From NCBI RefSeq assembly GCF_002994745.2, contig NC_037094.1, forward strand, positions 6,432,001-6,496,000: a stretch of 64,000 bases of DNA, in the 5' to 3' direction. Both the position numbers and the translations under genes were made by a program. Source of the stretch: Rosa chinensis. Lineage: Eukaryota; Streptophyta; Magnoliopsida; Rosales; Rosaceae. Shown in pieces: positions 1 to 13,487 of this stretch (its first letter is position 1; each line of letters opens with the position of its first letter). Under the pieces are notes generated by a model. The model had not been told where the DNA came from and searched no databases. It saw only the letters and a list, made by a program, of their open reading frames with translations.

Positions 1-3000
1 GCATTGAGATTCCAAGAGATGAAATCCAATGACCGGATTTCAACCACGACAAAAACCATCTTCCTTTTCCTCAGTGAAGAAAACAAAACCAAATGACAGA
101 TATGAGGTTAAACAAAGTACTTTCAATTCCAAAAACTCATAAGAAATGCCATCATGTCTTGTACATACAGTCTTTTCCTATCACTGTTCTTGTCAAATTG
201 GTATGTGTATGGTATTTTGTTTCAAGTTGGTATGTATATAGTATATTCTCTTCATACTACTGGGATTTGGGCGAAACGATTAGTTATTGCATAAAATTAA
301 TATATCAATACATTAGTGTACTGTAGACTTTCCGTGTGACTTTAAGGATGAAGTTTGAATCCGCTCCCAATCTCTATAATCTCTTTGGCCTCCTTAGCAT
401 TAGCAAAAAGAAAAATGCTTTGAACGAGTGATAACTTTGTTAGAGAATCCAATTAATCACAGCTTGCAAAGTTTCAGCCTTTTATAAGAAGAGAATCCAG
501 CATGAGTACATGTTATTATCTAAAATGATAACTTATTTATTTTAAACATTCTTTGCTCAGTGCTGCTTAATTATAAATAATTGGTCAAACTTCCAATTCA
601 AATGCTATATATCTGTTATCCTCTGCATCATCCATAAGTTCACAAAGTGGCAAAGACGGTCGATTGCTCTATATCTAGCTGACTAGCTAGGTATTCGATC
701 ATAAACCTTTTGCTGCTACTAATCAAGTCCAACTTGTTGAATAAAATGAATTACCTTTTCCCTTAGGTGAGGACACCTGCATGTAGCTCGATCGTAACAA
801 GAACTTAGGGTCTAGGCCTGGTTTTAGGGTTTCACCGATAATGCATATACAAGATATATACCTGCTTGTAAATAATTGGAATTCCAGCAGTTTCTGATAG
901 TTTTGAGTTTTGAGGGAAAATGGTTATAAATGCAAATGATGAACAGTTCAAACTCATGGAATTATATACAGTTGTAGATACTCAAGTTGCAAGAAGGATT
1001 GAAGAATAATTAATTTCAATCTACTGAAGGATACTGATCGATGAACGAGCTATTATTACAATATTTGCAAGTCAAAACTTGAGAAATTAGAATGCAATCC
1101 TTATGTTCCACTGTTTTTTGAAAGAGAGAATATAACAGCATTATGACTATGAATAATGGTTTCTGTCCAGTACCCCTTAAATAGGTCCCCCTGCCCTTTA
1201 TTTTCACAGGACAAAGCATGTTTTCCCAGGCAAATAAAGGTAAGAATATGTCAATCCAATATAACACAATAATCAAACACTTAATTAGTGAGATCTGTGT
1301 TATTTTTTCGTTCAATCACAATCTAAACAGCTGGTTTTTAACTAAGCAGGCTGTGTTCTCTTTATGAACAAAAGGTTAAAGGGAAAAAGAGAAAGACAAC
1401 CAGCAATCCAAAATCCCATTGCTGGATTTTAATTCCCCCCTTTTAGCAGAAAAAAAAAAGTTGTTTTGATGCAGTTGACTTAATTCTCAACGGCTATGAT
1501 GAAGCGTGTGTTGTTTCCAGGAGACAAAATCATGGTCTTTATGCTTGATAAAGATGAAGGGTGGTGATGCTAAGAAAAAAATGGAGCAAAACCTTTCTGT
1601 TCTTTTGCAATACTTGTGGGTCTCTCTCTCTCTCTCTGTGACACACCCACCCACTAACACACAAATTGGGATGCTGCGCGCTAAGTATGGTTTTAAAGCC
1701 AGAGACCTTATAATGAGCAATGTTGACTAACATATAAACACACCAAAATGACTATGTTCATGAATAATAGGCATTTTTTGGAATTGGATGATTACTCTCA
1801 ATCATATATATGTTATATGCTATTCTCTCAATCATATGTGTTCTATTTTGTTCGTCGACCACATTATCTTGATCTTTTGAAATTTTCTCACTCATTTTAA
1901 AATTTTACTCCTACTTAAGTATGTTTTACACATTTAATAAGCATCTTAACCGCTCCATGTACACAAACACAAATTTCCATATTTTAGTGAAAGCCAGCAT
2001 GAAACCCCCCATTGAGTTTTAGCAAAGCAAATTGAAACATTGAGGATCCAGAAAAGAAAAGAAAAGAGGGAGTGGTCCTTAGCTATTTAGGTAATTTATT
2101 GAAGTAGGATTCAGATGGATAGATGGGTGTAATGTCATGTAGACATGAAATAAGAGTGTGAAAGATCCAAATTGGGAAGGAAGAGTAAAGTAGGGTTTTG
2201 CCCAATTTGGTGACTTGGGTGGGGTTTTTTAATTAGTACTGTGCTATATGAAAGTCAAGATTCTCAGACTAGCCATGAAGAGCTTGAGGATATGTAATGG
2301 GGACCCATAAAAATATTTCATCTCATCTCATCTCATATCATGCAGCAGCAATAGTAGCAGCAGCAGCAGAAGTGCACCAGCATATATTGTATCCAATCTA
2401 TTATGAAGAATTATGGGTGTCCCCTAAAGCTTTTTAGAGCTTGGACCTTGGATACCCTACAAAGAGAGAGAGTCTTGTTTCAATTAATACAGCTTTGGGT
2501 TGAGCTAGCTAGCTGTACCAGTTGATCAAGCTCTGAAAGTCACTGAGCTAGCCCTAGCTATGGAGATCAAGCATAAAACAAATTATATGCAGGATGCTGA
2601 TATATGATAGGGGATGGCTCACCAATATGGGTGCCAATGCCTCAGATTGAAAAGGCCATGAACACTATATAACAAGAGGAAGATGGTCGATCTAGCTCTT
2701 TGCCCTGTTCATACATCTTAATGCCTGAGCTGTCTCTTTCTACCCAGCCAAATGCACTTGTATATCTATAGCCTTAATTTTAACCTTAACTCGATTCTTA
2801 ACTCGGTCAAGTAATCGGTATGGCAAGCCAAAAGATAGAGATCGTAAGAGCTATATCTCTTTGAAACTATTCATCTAGCTATGTCCCGTACAATATCTTA
2901 TTTAGAAGACTCTAGATCAAGTATTTACCTCACATTCTTAAAAGAAGAACGGCAATCATCGAAACTTTGACAGCTGTTGAAAAGATCACTGTAAAGCTAT

Positions 3001-3577
3001 CAGATTATCAATCATTACTGATCTTTTTAACACAAGCAACTCCAACTCGGTAATTAAGCAAGATTTACTGATTTGTTAGCAATGGCTCATATATATATAA
3101 TCACAGCTAGCTGCATGAAAAAATTGATGGACACAGTCACAGAAGCAGTCAAGCAAGAATATTTTCATCGAGAACTGGAAGACAATTGGCATTTGATTAT
3201 TGGGAGTTTGTTTTGTTCTTGTAGAGTGTGAAGAAAAGAGAGTAAGAAAACAAGGGAGGCATTGGCAGAAGGTGAAATCAGAAGATGATCCCTACAAACC
3301 CCACAATCCTAGAAACCCTAGGACCACCCCACCAACATCTCTATACCCTTTAGCCCTTTTTTTAGTGTTACATTTCCCGAGGTAGGACCAGCCATTGGCC
3401 CACCACATCTCACTCCGAACCGGAATATTCTCTGGCCCAAATATCCGGGCTCTCCGCCGATGACCACCACTTGACTTGGCCGTTAGGGCCATTTCTATTG
3501 GCCACCACTGGGTACTCTTCCTCTCTTCCCAGCCAATAAATCACATATTCATTGCAAAATTAATAGTTCACAAGATC
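1..3577. other. Intergenic, no gene recognised
   Basis: I found no coding region with recognisable protein similarity on either strand. The reading frames present are short, low-complexity and lack splice partners. The stretch is AT-rich. It has a short CT run near 1621-1638 and a GCA/GCAGCA run near 2343-2370. I looked for common conserved plant microRNA sequences by eye and saw none. It may contain distal promoter DNA. Confidence 0.5.
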
Positions 3578-4494
3578 TTGAGATCACTCATTGTTTTTGT
3601 TTTTTTTTTTTTTTTTTTTTTATAATCGAGCCAATAGGGTCAATTTATATTCATCAAAAGCCAGAATAGACTATTAGATACCGTTCAACTGCCATTTAGT
3701 TAGACAGAAAGATAGTGGTAGTACTCACAATGGTACATAGAAAATAGACACGCTCATTGTACAATCAATACATAGACATAGCGGGATCCCCCTTTGGTAC
3801 TACTCCAGAGGCGCTAGAAGGATCCGACCCTCTCAACCTACTCTTATAGTATGGGCCAAGGCCAAAACCCTAGCCCAAAGTCGAAGCCTAGCTGCTCCAA
3901 AAGAAAGCCCAAACTCAGGTCCAGCAGGTTGCCTGCAGCAAGCCCAGATCTATCTCCAAAAAACGCGCAGTGGTCGTAGAGCACCTCCGCCTCATCCAAC
4001 CGCGCCGACCCACGTCCTCGTCGGCTGGAATCCCGCGTCCCACACTTGCCTACGTCGTCACACCATCCTACAGCCACCAAGGCGACGCCGAATCAGCAAG
4101 AAAAACCGCGCCGCCACAAAGCCCCTGGGAACCGAACCTCTGCTCAGTCCATTCGACCCACGCCACCGTCACTAGATCTGCATAACCCACGCCGCCACTC
4201 AAGCCATCCTTGCACAACCCAACCATCCCGCATAGAGCCTGCATCTGGTGCTCACCCAACCAGACATCCATCTATCCCTTGAGCCGAAGCTACTCTCTAG
4301 AACAATTTGAGCAAAGTAGCTGTCAATAGCCGTCTGACAATGACTCATTAGTGGCAAGGCAAGCCCATACCGATTCAGAACGCCACCGGACAAGTCGATT
4401 TTGCAAAACCCTATACCAAGAGACGCCGGGTTTTTCGGAGCTAAGAGAGGCTAGTAGAGAAATCCGTAATGCTCCTTTGAGATCACTCACTGTT
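3578..4494 (-). mobile_element. LINE-type (non-LTR) retroposon with target-site duplication
   Basis: The segment is bounded by an 18-bp direct repeat, ttgagatcactca(t/c)tgtt, at 3578-3595 and 4477-4494 with one mismatch. A poly(T) tract follows the left copy (about 3595-3620). Read on the minus strand this is a 3' poly(A) tail, as expected for target-primed reverse transcription. The body is GC-rich and stop-poor near its right (5') end, unlike the flanks. I see no reverse transcriptase motif, so it is non-autonomous or internally deleted. A similar element lies at 20864-21948. Confidence 0.75.
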
Positions 4495-5908
4495 GATTTG
4501 TCAGAGTTATTATTAAGTTTTTTTTTATTTTTTTTTTATTGTAAATTGATTATACATACTTTACGTGATTTAATTTAAATTGTTCATATGTTTAGCTCAA
4601 GTCTAATTTCATTTCTTCTCGAAACTTAATTTTAGCCAATAGAGAATAAAGACAAAGACAACGTCCAAAATTATTTGAGAAAACTTTTATAATAACCCTT
4701 CAAGTGATTATTTCTTCTAATCCTTTAGTGTTTTTAGTGCGGCCCCAACTTGTTATTTTCATTCAAAGAATCAAATCTCAAGGGGGTTGATTATTTTCCA
4801 AGTGAAAATGAAAGCTCATGGTTTATATTAATCGAAGTTAACATGGTAAAATAGAAGAGTGTAACAAAATCACACCGTCCAAGGTTTATATTAATCAAAG
4901 TTGCTAATTACCCAAGCTATCTTGGTTTAGCCATGTGGTCCTGGAAGACCTAGAAATGGTGAGACACACATAGATAAGGGCTTTTAGAGCTGTGCCGGAG
5001 AAGATTAGCATACAAAGCATTGTTTCGGTTTTCCTCTTTATTATTGTATTAGAAGGATGTATGTATTTTATGAAGTGATAATGGGGAAGGGCATTGATAT
5101 TGTCACTATAATGTTTAGTAGGCTAGTGGTGATTATTTTGTGTTCAGATAGATGGGGACGTCTGGTGTTGTATTTTGTGGATTTTGATGCCGACCTTCCC
5201 GTGAGTTGTTGCCTTTTGCTCTCTTGTTTCTTTTCAACTTCAAAACAGAGACTCAACATTTTCTTGCCCATATTTTCTGTCTGTTATTTGTTTGGTCTGA
5301 AATATTTTTGTCTTTTGAAAAAAATGAAGCTTCCAGTACTAGAGAATTTCAAGAATTAAGAGATGGTATTTGCAATAGATGAAATGTCGATTTCTGTTTT
5401 ACAACATCTGTCGTGAGTATTCGAGGAAACTGCTTGGTTCGATAATATTTTTGTAACATTTTGAAGAAAAAAAAGATTCAAGTTTCAATCAACGATGTTT
5501 GACAATATTGACTTTAGAGAGAAGATTAATTCAATCAAAGTTGTAAGCAAGATGTATACTATCAATCAATTACGTTTAAATATCTAAATTGTTAACAAAA
5601 TAAGTATGTCTCACTCCTAAACACAAAAATAAATAATTCTGTAATACCATTAGAAATATACAATTGAATGCCCTAATACACTTTAATTGAATGGTTTCCC
5701 TACAAATGATCCACAAATTAGACTCCCAAACCCTAAATTCCATTTTCTAGGTACCACCTCAATACCTCATAAATCTTCTTTTGGCTAATTAAGTTCATAA
5801 TATTCCCTTCTTAATACCCAGATTCAAAACCAATCATGATTCAAAACCAATCAAAAACAATAAACACACAATATAAAAGAGTAAATTGCAATTTAAACAA
5901 AAAAATTT

Positions 5909-6085
5909 CCTAATAATCATGCAATAAAAATCCTCTTCGTTTTCACATCTCTTCACTTCTCACGAAAATTTGAACATCTCATGATAATCATGTAATAAAA
6001 ATCCTCTTCCTAATAATCATGCAATAAAAATCCTTTTCGTTTTCACATCTCTTCACTTCTCACGAAAATTTGAACATCTCATGAG
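5909..6085. repeat. 100-bp tandem duplication, about 1.8 copies
   Basis: The unit beginning cctaataatcatgcaat at 5909 starts again at 6009. About 77 bases are repeated with only a couple of differences (for example cctcttcg versus ccttttcg). It lies about 0.7 kb upstream of the LHW-like start codon. Confidence 0.85.
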
Positions 6086-6386
6086 ATTTGACTGTTCCTT
6101 ACGAGAAAATCAACCATATTCACCGGGGATCGCCGGTAAACCAACTGAAAGGATTTTGGGCGAACCGATGGGACCAGTCACCGGCAAGTCCAAACAAGTC
6201 GCCAACAAGACAAAGATATTGCTACAGTAAATTTAATACTCAAGATCTCAGTGTTCCCCTTTAACTTCGGAGAATATCAGATTTCATTTTCATTTTGATC
6301 TTTTTTTTTTTTTTTTGCCAATGTGCATAATTTTCTTTGAGGTCTCATAAAGACTGTAATACAATCACATTTATAGAGAAGCAAAA

Positions 6387-6389
<3 letters not shown>

Positions 6390-6427
<38 letters not shown>
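6390..6427. repeat. (GA)n microsatellite in leader region
   Basis: An uninterrupted GA dinucleotide run of about 38 bases lies roughly 385 bases upstream of the LHW-like start codon. Confidence 0.9.
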
Positions 6428-6428
<1 letters not shown>

Positions 6429-6811
6429 CACAAAAGCAAAGCAAAGCACAAAAGTTACCAAACCACACTCCCCACCCTCCTCTACAAATATATATAAACC
6501 TTTGTTTTAATCTCAAACTCTCTCTCACTCTCTAACCGACCACTTTCAAGTTTCTAAATTTCCCACAAAACCCAAGCTTTTGGTTTGGTTTTTTGCTTTC
6601 AGATTCTTCCAACTGTCTCACCCCCCTCCCTTGTTTTGTTGCAACAACAGAAGACAGCTTGTTTTGTTTTGGAGCATTAAGGTTGCAAAGAAGAGGGGAG
6701 TTGTGTTTTGTTGGGTTTTTAGGTGTTGACTGAGTTCAGCTACCTGGTTGACTCGGACCCGGGTCATCTTATATAGGTTTGGGTTGGTGAAGTTTGGGGA
6801 TAATAGTGGAA

Positions 6812-9800
6812 ATGGGTGAAGCTGAGAAAGGTTCAGTGATCAAAGAGAGGCTTAAGGGTCTTTGTGTTACTAATGGGTGGTCTTATGGGGTTTTGTGGCG
6901 TTTTGATCAGAGAAATTCCATGTAAAGTTTCTTCCTTTTTTTGTTTTCTACTTGTTGATTTATTGTTGCCTGTGTTTTGTTCTTGTGGGATTTGGGTACC
7001 CTTTTTAGCTTTTAATGCATGTGAAGGTTTACAAAAATTTAATCATTCAGTGTCTGGAAATGTTTAAAATGGTTAAAAGTTTGCTTCTTCTTTGTTCTTA
7101 TTTTCCTCTCAAAGATTGGTCATGTATTTTTCTGCATGCTAGCTTTTTTACATTTTGTGTATGTGAGATTAAGTCTTTATTTTAGTTCAAGTTTGGTATT
7201 TGAGATTTCCAATCTGACATTAGTTTGAGGTCTTGCTCATCACAAATTCTGGGTTTGAAATGCTTTAGGTTGTTGACTATGGGAGAAGCCTATTATGAAG
7301 AGCACATGGGAGCAGTGATTGAAAATATGCTTCCACAGGTCCACATGCTTGGAGAAGGGTAAGCCCAAAATTGTACTTCATTTTCAGTTGCTCACTTTTG
7401 AAATTCCATTGCATTGTTTACCTTTTTCCCCTATCATAAAATTCATGCTTGAATACAAGATTTTCCCACAAGATTCCCTTTTGTTTCAAGACAAGCAATA
7501 GAACGTTCTAACAGGAGAATTGTACTCCATTTCCAGTCGCTCACTTTTGAAATTCCATTACATTGTTTACCTTTTTCCCCTATCATAAAATTCATGCTTG
7601 AATACAAGGATTTCCCACAAGATTCCCTTTTGTTTCAAGTCAAGCAATAGAAAGTTCTAACAGGGGTGATTTTGTTGTTGTCTAAAATAGTGTTATAGGT
7701 AAAACTGCTTTCACTGGGAAGCACCAATGGATGCATTCAGATGCTTACAATGGACAGTGGAATTCATGCAATCCCATCGAAAGTTGTCGAGATTTGTTTC
7801 AGGTAGGACAAAAATTCTTGTTAAAATGCCTTTTTTTTTTTTTCAACATTTGTTAACTACTTAATTGCAGTAGTTAGTTGTTTACTTATCTGGAAATGTC
7901 TTCTCATTTTGCAGGATGATGCCAAGTTTCGTTGCCAATTTTCCTCTGGTATAAAGGTATCATCATATCCTTTTAGTTCTTTCTGTTTTTTTCGAAAAGA
8001 ATCATGACTAGTGGAATTTTATGACAAGTCTCGTGGAATATGAACCTTTCAAAGCCATTTAGAGCTATGTTTGTTGTGTACCTTATATCATCCAACAATA
8101 AGTCATTTATTGACAATTAAATTTAATTTGCAGACAATTGCAACAGTCTCTGTGGAATCAGGAGTAATTCAGTTTGGTTCCACTGAAAAGGTAGTTGAAT
8201 GAAAGCATCTAGCTCTATACATATTTTCTTAACTTGGTTATTGTCAACATTCTTATGATCGGAAGAGAACATGTTGCCCAAATCGAGTCCCTTAATATGG
8301 TAGTTTATATAAGAGTTGCAGTATGATAACACTAAGGTATTACTTTTTTTTCAGATTATGGAGAGGTTGGAGTTTTTGGATGAAACAAAAAGGGTGTTCC
8401 GGGAGATCAAAAATCTTCATGGGCTTATTCCTCTAGCAAGTACACCCTCATGTTTGAACAATGAATCCAATGATCTAAATGAATTGTTTGCTTCCTTAAT
8501 TTCATCTGCAAACTTTCATGGCGACGTTGCCATCATGCTTGGGGATAAATCGAAAGATGTAGGAGGAAATTGTTTATCTGCGATGAATTTACAGTCTGCA
8601 GCATCTGATGACATTGGCTCAGCTGATAAAACCCCGTGGTTTAGTACATGGAACTCTGATTCTTCTTTGTTGGCTTCATATGACTCACATTTGGCATCTG
8701 ATATTGGGGTTCAGGATTCTCTCAAGACTTGCAGAAATGCAGCTCAAGACTCAACTCTCATTCAAGGCAGCTGCGGATACCAGATGGATAACCAGCAATA
8801 TCTACATGGATACCCTGTAGAGTTTAACCGAACTGATTGTTTTACAGATGTTTCCAAATCATTCATGGATGATCTTTCTCAGTGGTTTGCTGCTTCACCG
8901 GAACAGAACTTCAATGGCATGGCAACCACAATGAATGGTGACCTCTCGCAAGTGTTTGAAAGTACTTCGGTCTCACCTAGTCTGGTTAAAGGTGATACGA
9001 TTATCAATGTACCAATTGAGCATCCAGCAACTTCTATGCAAAGTTCCATCACGAATGCATTCAGTGCTGATGCTCATGAGAAATCTGTGATCATTCAGAG
9101 TGCTGGAAATGATTTGTTTCATGGTCTGGGATCAGATTTCGGATGTGGTCAAGTCAGCGATTGTTGGGAAGAGAGTATAATGCCGGTAGTTAGTGGTGGC
9201 TGCTTGGCTGCCGGTACTGATTTGACCAAAGAGCCAGAAGTTGGTTCTGCTGCTGGCCCCCGGAGAGGGTTATTCTCAGAATTAGGACTAGAAGAGCTTT
9301 TAAATGGTATGAGTACTACCAGCTCTGTGACTAAATGCAGTGTAGAAGACCAATCATCCACCAGGAAAAGGAAATTAGAAAGTTCATCTGTTGGCAGTAA
9401 TCAGGTACAGTTAGCAAGGCTTGCTGGCTCTGGAGGGAGCATGCATTTGACGGGACCTTTGTATAACTTGGACAGGACAAACTGTCTTGTACCAAAGAAA
9501 GAGGTTCTCCCAAAATCACAGGTGGGCTTATGGATCGATGATAGCTACAGTGTCAATGCTAGAAGTGCGGCTCAAGCAAAACCACAGAAGGCTGAGGATT
9601 ACACAAAGACCGCCAAGAAGAGGGCAAAGCCTGGAGAGAGTACTCGACCAAGGCCCAAGGATCGGCAGCAGATCCAAGACCGTATGAAAGACTTAAGGGG
9701 GATGATTCCCAATGGTGGCAAGGTACTTATTACTTATGCTTTCAGTGGATAACAAAGCAGGAAAGTGTTTTGTTCTATATTATACAATTTGTTTCTAAAA

Positions 9801-10692
9801 TTATAGTTTGACATTCATACGTTTGTTAATGAAGCAGTGTAGCATTGATGCTTTGCTGGACCGCACCATCAAGTACATGATTTTCTTACAAAGTGTGACA
9901 AAACATGCTGATAAGCTTAAACAACCTCATGAGTCAAAGGTTAGTTGATTCGGTTATTACTATTATATGCAGGACAAGCCTGAACAATTTTATGTATGAT
10001 GTTTCTTAACAAATGTGACACTAATTTGCATTCATTTTGTAGCTGACTGGAAAGGAGAATGGTGTGGTTCTAAAAGATCAGAGCAGTAGATCTGGTGGTA
10101 ACAATACTTGGGCGTTAGCAGTTGAGGGTCAAAATGTGGTTTGCCCTATACTCGTCGAGGACCTTAGTACACCTGGCCAAATGCTTATTGAGGTATGTCA
10201 AAAATATATGGAAGAAAGTTTTCCTCAAGAGTTTTGACAACCTTAATGTTCAATCCTCAACCTTAAAGTTCCTGACCGCAATATCTCTTTTCTGTTGCAG
10301 ATCCTCTGTGAAGAGCGTGGTTTCTTTCTCGAGTTAGCAGACGAAATACGGGGCTTCGGGTTGAATATCTTGAAGGGGGTGATGGAGAGTCGGGAGGATA
10401 AGATATGGGCACGCTTTATCGTTGAGGTGAAGCTCTAGTAAAAGATAAATGTTACTGATGCTTCTTTTCTCTATTCTTCATATTAGAACTCTAATCTTTA
10501 ATTTTGTTACAGACAACTAGGCATGTAACCAGAATAGAAGTGTTTTGGTCCCTTGTCCGGCTTCTTCAGCAAAGTGATACCAGTGTGGTTGATCCAACCA
10601 GTCGGCCCAGCAATGTAGTAGACAACGGTTTTCCTCCTGTGTTGGATAGTTTCCCGCCACGTAGTTTTCCTCCTCCCATCAGCTTGACATGA
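6812..10692 (+). CDS. LONESOME HIGHWAY-like bHLH transcription factor
   Basis: Ten coding exons join in frame to 778 residues: 6812-6921, 7269-7358, 7691-7802, 7915-7956, 8134-8190, 8355-9722, 9838-9939, 10043-10192, 10301-10426 and 10513-10692. The N-terminus (ERLKGLCVTNGWSYGVLWRF, then YYEEHMGAVIENMLPQVHM) is a bHLH-MYC_N domain. The atypical bHLH near residues 568-625 (RPRPKDRQQIQDRMKDLR, then CSIDALLDRTIKYMIFLQSV) spans the exon 6/7 junction and lacks the canonical E-box-contacting His-Glu-Arg pattern. This combination is typical of the LHW/LHL family. In Arabidopsis these proteins pair with TMO5-type bHLH factors to control vascular cell divisions. All introns are GT/AG. The start chosen is the first ATG preceding the conserved N-terminus. 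Intron 2 contains a 149-bp tandem duplication. Which LHW/LHL paralogue this is cannot be decided by eye. Confidence 0.92.
7370..7667. repeat. 149-bp tandem duplication inside LHW-like intron 2
   Basis: Copy 1 (7370-7518) and copy 2 (7519-7667) both begin attgtact and run to ttctaacag. They differ at only about nine positions, which indicates a recent local duplication. It lies wholly within the intron between exons 2 and 3, so the coding sequence is unaffected. Confidence 0.9.
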
Positions 10693-13487
10693 GAGTTGAG
10701 ACACTTTTGATTGCCGCTGGAATACCTTGAGCATTGCTTGCGAGGTTCTGCAATGATAGGTGTTTTGGTAAATGGAAAAGGTGATTGGCTACCATCCCAT
10801 CACCAGTTGCCTTAGAAGTAGTTGTGAGGTGTGCATAATGTTAAGTAGAGAGAGATTAGGATGTGATGTGCCTTCAAAAATTGTTGGTGCTGTTTTTGCT
10901 GCTCGAGTTAGTTCCCCAATTAGGAAAGGCTGTGCAAGGCATAGAACCATGATCATATGTTCAAGACATGGTGAACTAGTGTCTGCGCGGCCTCCTCTTT
11001 CTTTAGTTAGTAATTGGGATTTCATGTTTATATCTTCAACTAGAGTATAAACCCAGTAGTAGTAGGCTGATCACTGATTTGTTTTCTTGGCCTTTCTGTT
11101 GTGGCTTAATATTAATATAGTAATGATGGAATGTTGTCAATTGTCTCTCTTTTTCTCTCTTAAACACAAAATATGCAAGTAGGGATCCACAACACATGTT
11201 CTGGGGAGGAAGGACTTGAATTTGATTGCCTCACAGACCAGAGGGCATCAGTCTCAATCTTAAACACCATTTAAGGGACAATTTATTAGATGATTTACAA
11301 GATGTATATCACGATCAATTTAGTGCCTGACACGAAACCGAAATGAGAAATGAAAAAAGATTTCACCATTTGTCTATCTTGTTTACCTCATACTTTTGAA
11401 GGAACACTGAATATAACTTGATGAACATAATGTGTTAAATTTTGCATAAAGTGATATTAACCCAGTTTCAACTGCTTATCTATTTTCTTTCATCCCTCTT
11501 GCTTTGCTCATACCTCTAATGCATATCTATTCGTTCTTTGAAGAGTATCCTTCATCTCTTCCAAAGCAAGATGGCTGTTCGATTTGATAGTACTTAGCTT
11601 TAACTTTGTTCTTTTACTTAGGAGAATCTTTTTTTTTTTTCGTTGAACAGATATTTCTTTGGATTTCTGTATGCATATACTGTTACACTATGACGCACTA
11701 GAATTCTAATACGCTTAGATATATTATTATTAGGTACGCATCTGACTCGGCACAGTTGAAAATTAGGCATGATAATTCTGTTGGTTCCAAGTTTTCGCAG
11801 AGGGATAATTATGGTAGATAAATTAAAATACCAACATCCTTCTGAGTTAAAATTTAGTTTCTAGGATTCATATGAGAAATAAAACGTATCCTAAGTTTGA
11901 AACATAGCAAGCTTAATGCAACTTAAGAGTATAAGCTGAGGGTTTAAACTTATTGAGGTCTAGTACAGGTTTAGATCAGCTTTCGGTAAAGTTTGGTGCT
12001 AATACATCTAAAATATACATTTAAGAATGTATGATAATCAATCTGATAATATTGTGGAGTAGTAGCTTTTTGATGATAGCTGAAATAGCCTTTCAACTCG
12101 ATCAGTGCATGCAGCTGTGGAAAGTCTTGGCTCTCAAGCTTGAGGAGGAGATAAGTGCTTTTTCCATTCAACTATTCAAAGTGATATCAGCCAAGTTTCT
12201 ACTGTAATGCTAAACTTTATGTAAGAAAATATATAAGCACCTTTTTGGTTCTATTCCTGACCTAATTTGCTTATATTTCGAAATTAAAATATGCCATGTT
12301 GGAGTCTCCACTAGAGTTGAAACCCACTATTGTTTTGGCTAAAGATTTAGTATTGGACTATTGGCTCTCTGTACAATTTTCCCTGTCTTTGTGAAACAGC
12401 TGTGGAGTAATTTAAGCAACTGAGAATAAGATTGACCAAATAAAAAAGGAAGATAAAAGAATTCGGGCATTCAGAAAAGGGAAAAGGACAAAGTACTAAC
12501 ACTGTTTTTTCCTAATAGGACTTGGAAGCAGATTTTTCTTCAACAGCTGAATAGAAAACCATAGAGGGAGGCCTATGCAATTAGTTGGAAGCAAATGGCT
12601 TCTTTTAATAAAACAGAAGGATGTTACCATCTGATCAATGTTCACAATATAGTACACATAGTACTTGCAGAATGATATCAGAAATTGCATTTCATGAGTG
12701 GGTGTTTCCTAATTATCTTATCCATCTGATCACATGAACAGTTAACACATATATCAGAATATATTTATTTAGAACTACTTGTTCATAGTGCGCTGATGTT
12801 CCCACTAAAAATTGTAGGACACATTATGTCACCTGTTACTGAAGTTTGGTGTTAGGTCATGAAGATTTTGGTTTTAGGTCATTGAGACTCTTTTCTCTTT
12901 GTGGAGCATTAAGGAAATGAGAGTGCTTATGTTACCAATTTCTCTGAGAAATTTTTTTATGAAATGAGAGATGAAAGTGAAAGTCGGCACACAGTAGGTA
13001 CCATACAGCTAGTAGTTTCCTAATTACATTTGGTAATTTTCCACTAGCCAAATCCCATGTAGCTTGATGTTAAGTTTTTATACCAACTGACGGATTGGCA
13101 GTTATCAGATATCATTTAAGACTGCACTTTGGCTCTTTGGTTTCTGAAGTGAAAAGGACTGATTGATAATGATGGTACTGTGAGATGAAATGCATGTATT
13201 TACCAGTTTTGAGGGTTAAACTTTAAACATGCAACTTTTGATGAGCAGAGGAGATTTTAATGAAACTTCTAGATTTCACATGTGTCCAACAAAAGAGGGC
13301 ATTGGCCTCTAGCCTATGACATTGCCTTTTCATTGGAGGTTTGTTTATTACAAACCACTATGAGACGTCAGAAATCCACTATATATACTTCAATAGTCAC
13401 TCGGCTTTCCTCACCAAAGCTTAACCATTTCTTTGAGTTCCATTTCAACTTAGAAGTTGGCAATCACTTGTTTTCTTGTTGGCAAAA
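10693..13487. other. 3' region of LHW-like gene and ALMT upstream region
   Basis: No further gene is recognised. About 10693-11150 is probably the 3' UTR of the bHLH gene. From about 11960 to 13310 the DNA has a diverged second copy at about 16030-17235, on the other side of the ALMT gene (see that repeat). This makes it the duplicated upstream or promoter segment of the transporter. Confidence 0.5.
11960..13310. repeat. ALMT upstream block A, first copy of diverged direct repeat
   Basis: This block shares a colinear series of matches with 16030-17235. They are a ttcgg...agtttggtg(c/g)taata patch, tag(c/t)tgaaatagc then gatgcagctgtgg, tctccacta then gaaacccactattg, an exact gcctatgcaattagttgg (12571 and 16468), and gaagtgaaaaggac then tgataatgatg (13145 and 17052). 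Spacing is similar in both blocks, with small indels. Confidence 0.75.

Larger units (their letters stand above)
4495..6811. other. Upstream region and leader of the LHW-like gene
   Basis: No independent gene is recognised. The region is AT-rich and contains a 100-bp tandem duplication (5909-6085) and a (GA)n run at 6390-6427, followed by CT-rich DNA (6515-6650). GA/CT-rich stretches are common in plant 5' leaders and core promoters, so the transcription start probably lies between about 6400 and 6700 (inference). No upstream ORF of note is seen just before the start codon. Confidence 0.45.

Noticed and set aside
1500..3500. A conserved plant microRNA gene upstream of the LHW-like gene
   Set aside because: I compared the region by eye with common conserved plant microRNA sequences and found no match with a paired arm.
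3844..4393. Several 60-80-codon frames on both strands
   Set aside because: Same reason: the GC-rich body of a retroposon with a defined target duplication.
5057..5359. 100-codon plus-strand frame
   Set aside because: Low-complexity hydrophobic sequence in AT-rich intergenic DNA without similarity or start context.
10772..11050. 92-codon frame just after the LHW-like gene
   Set aside because: Lies in the probable 3' UTR of that gene and has no recognisable protein.
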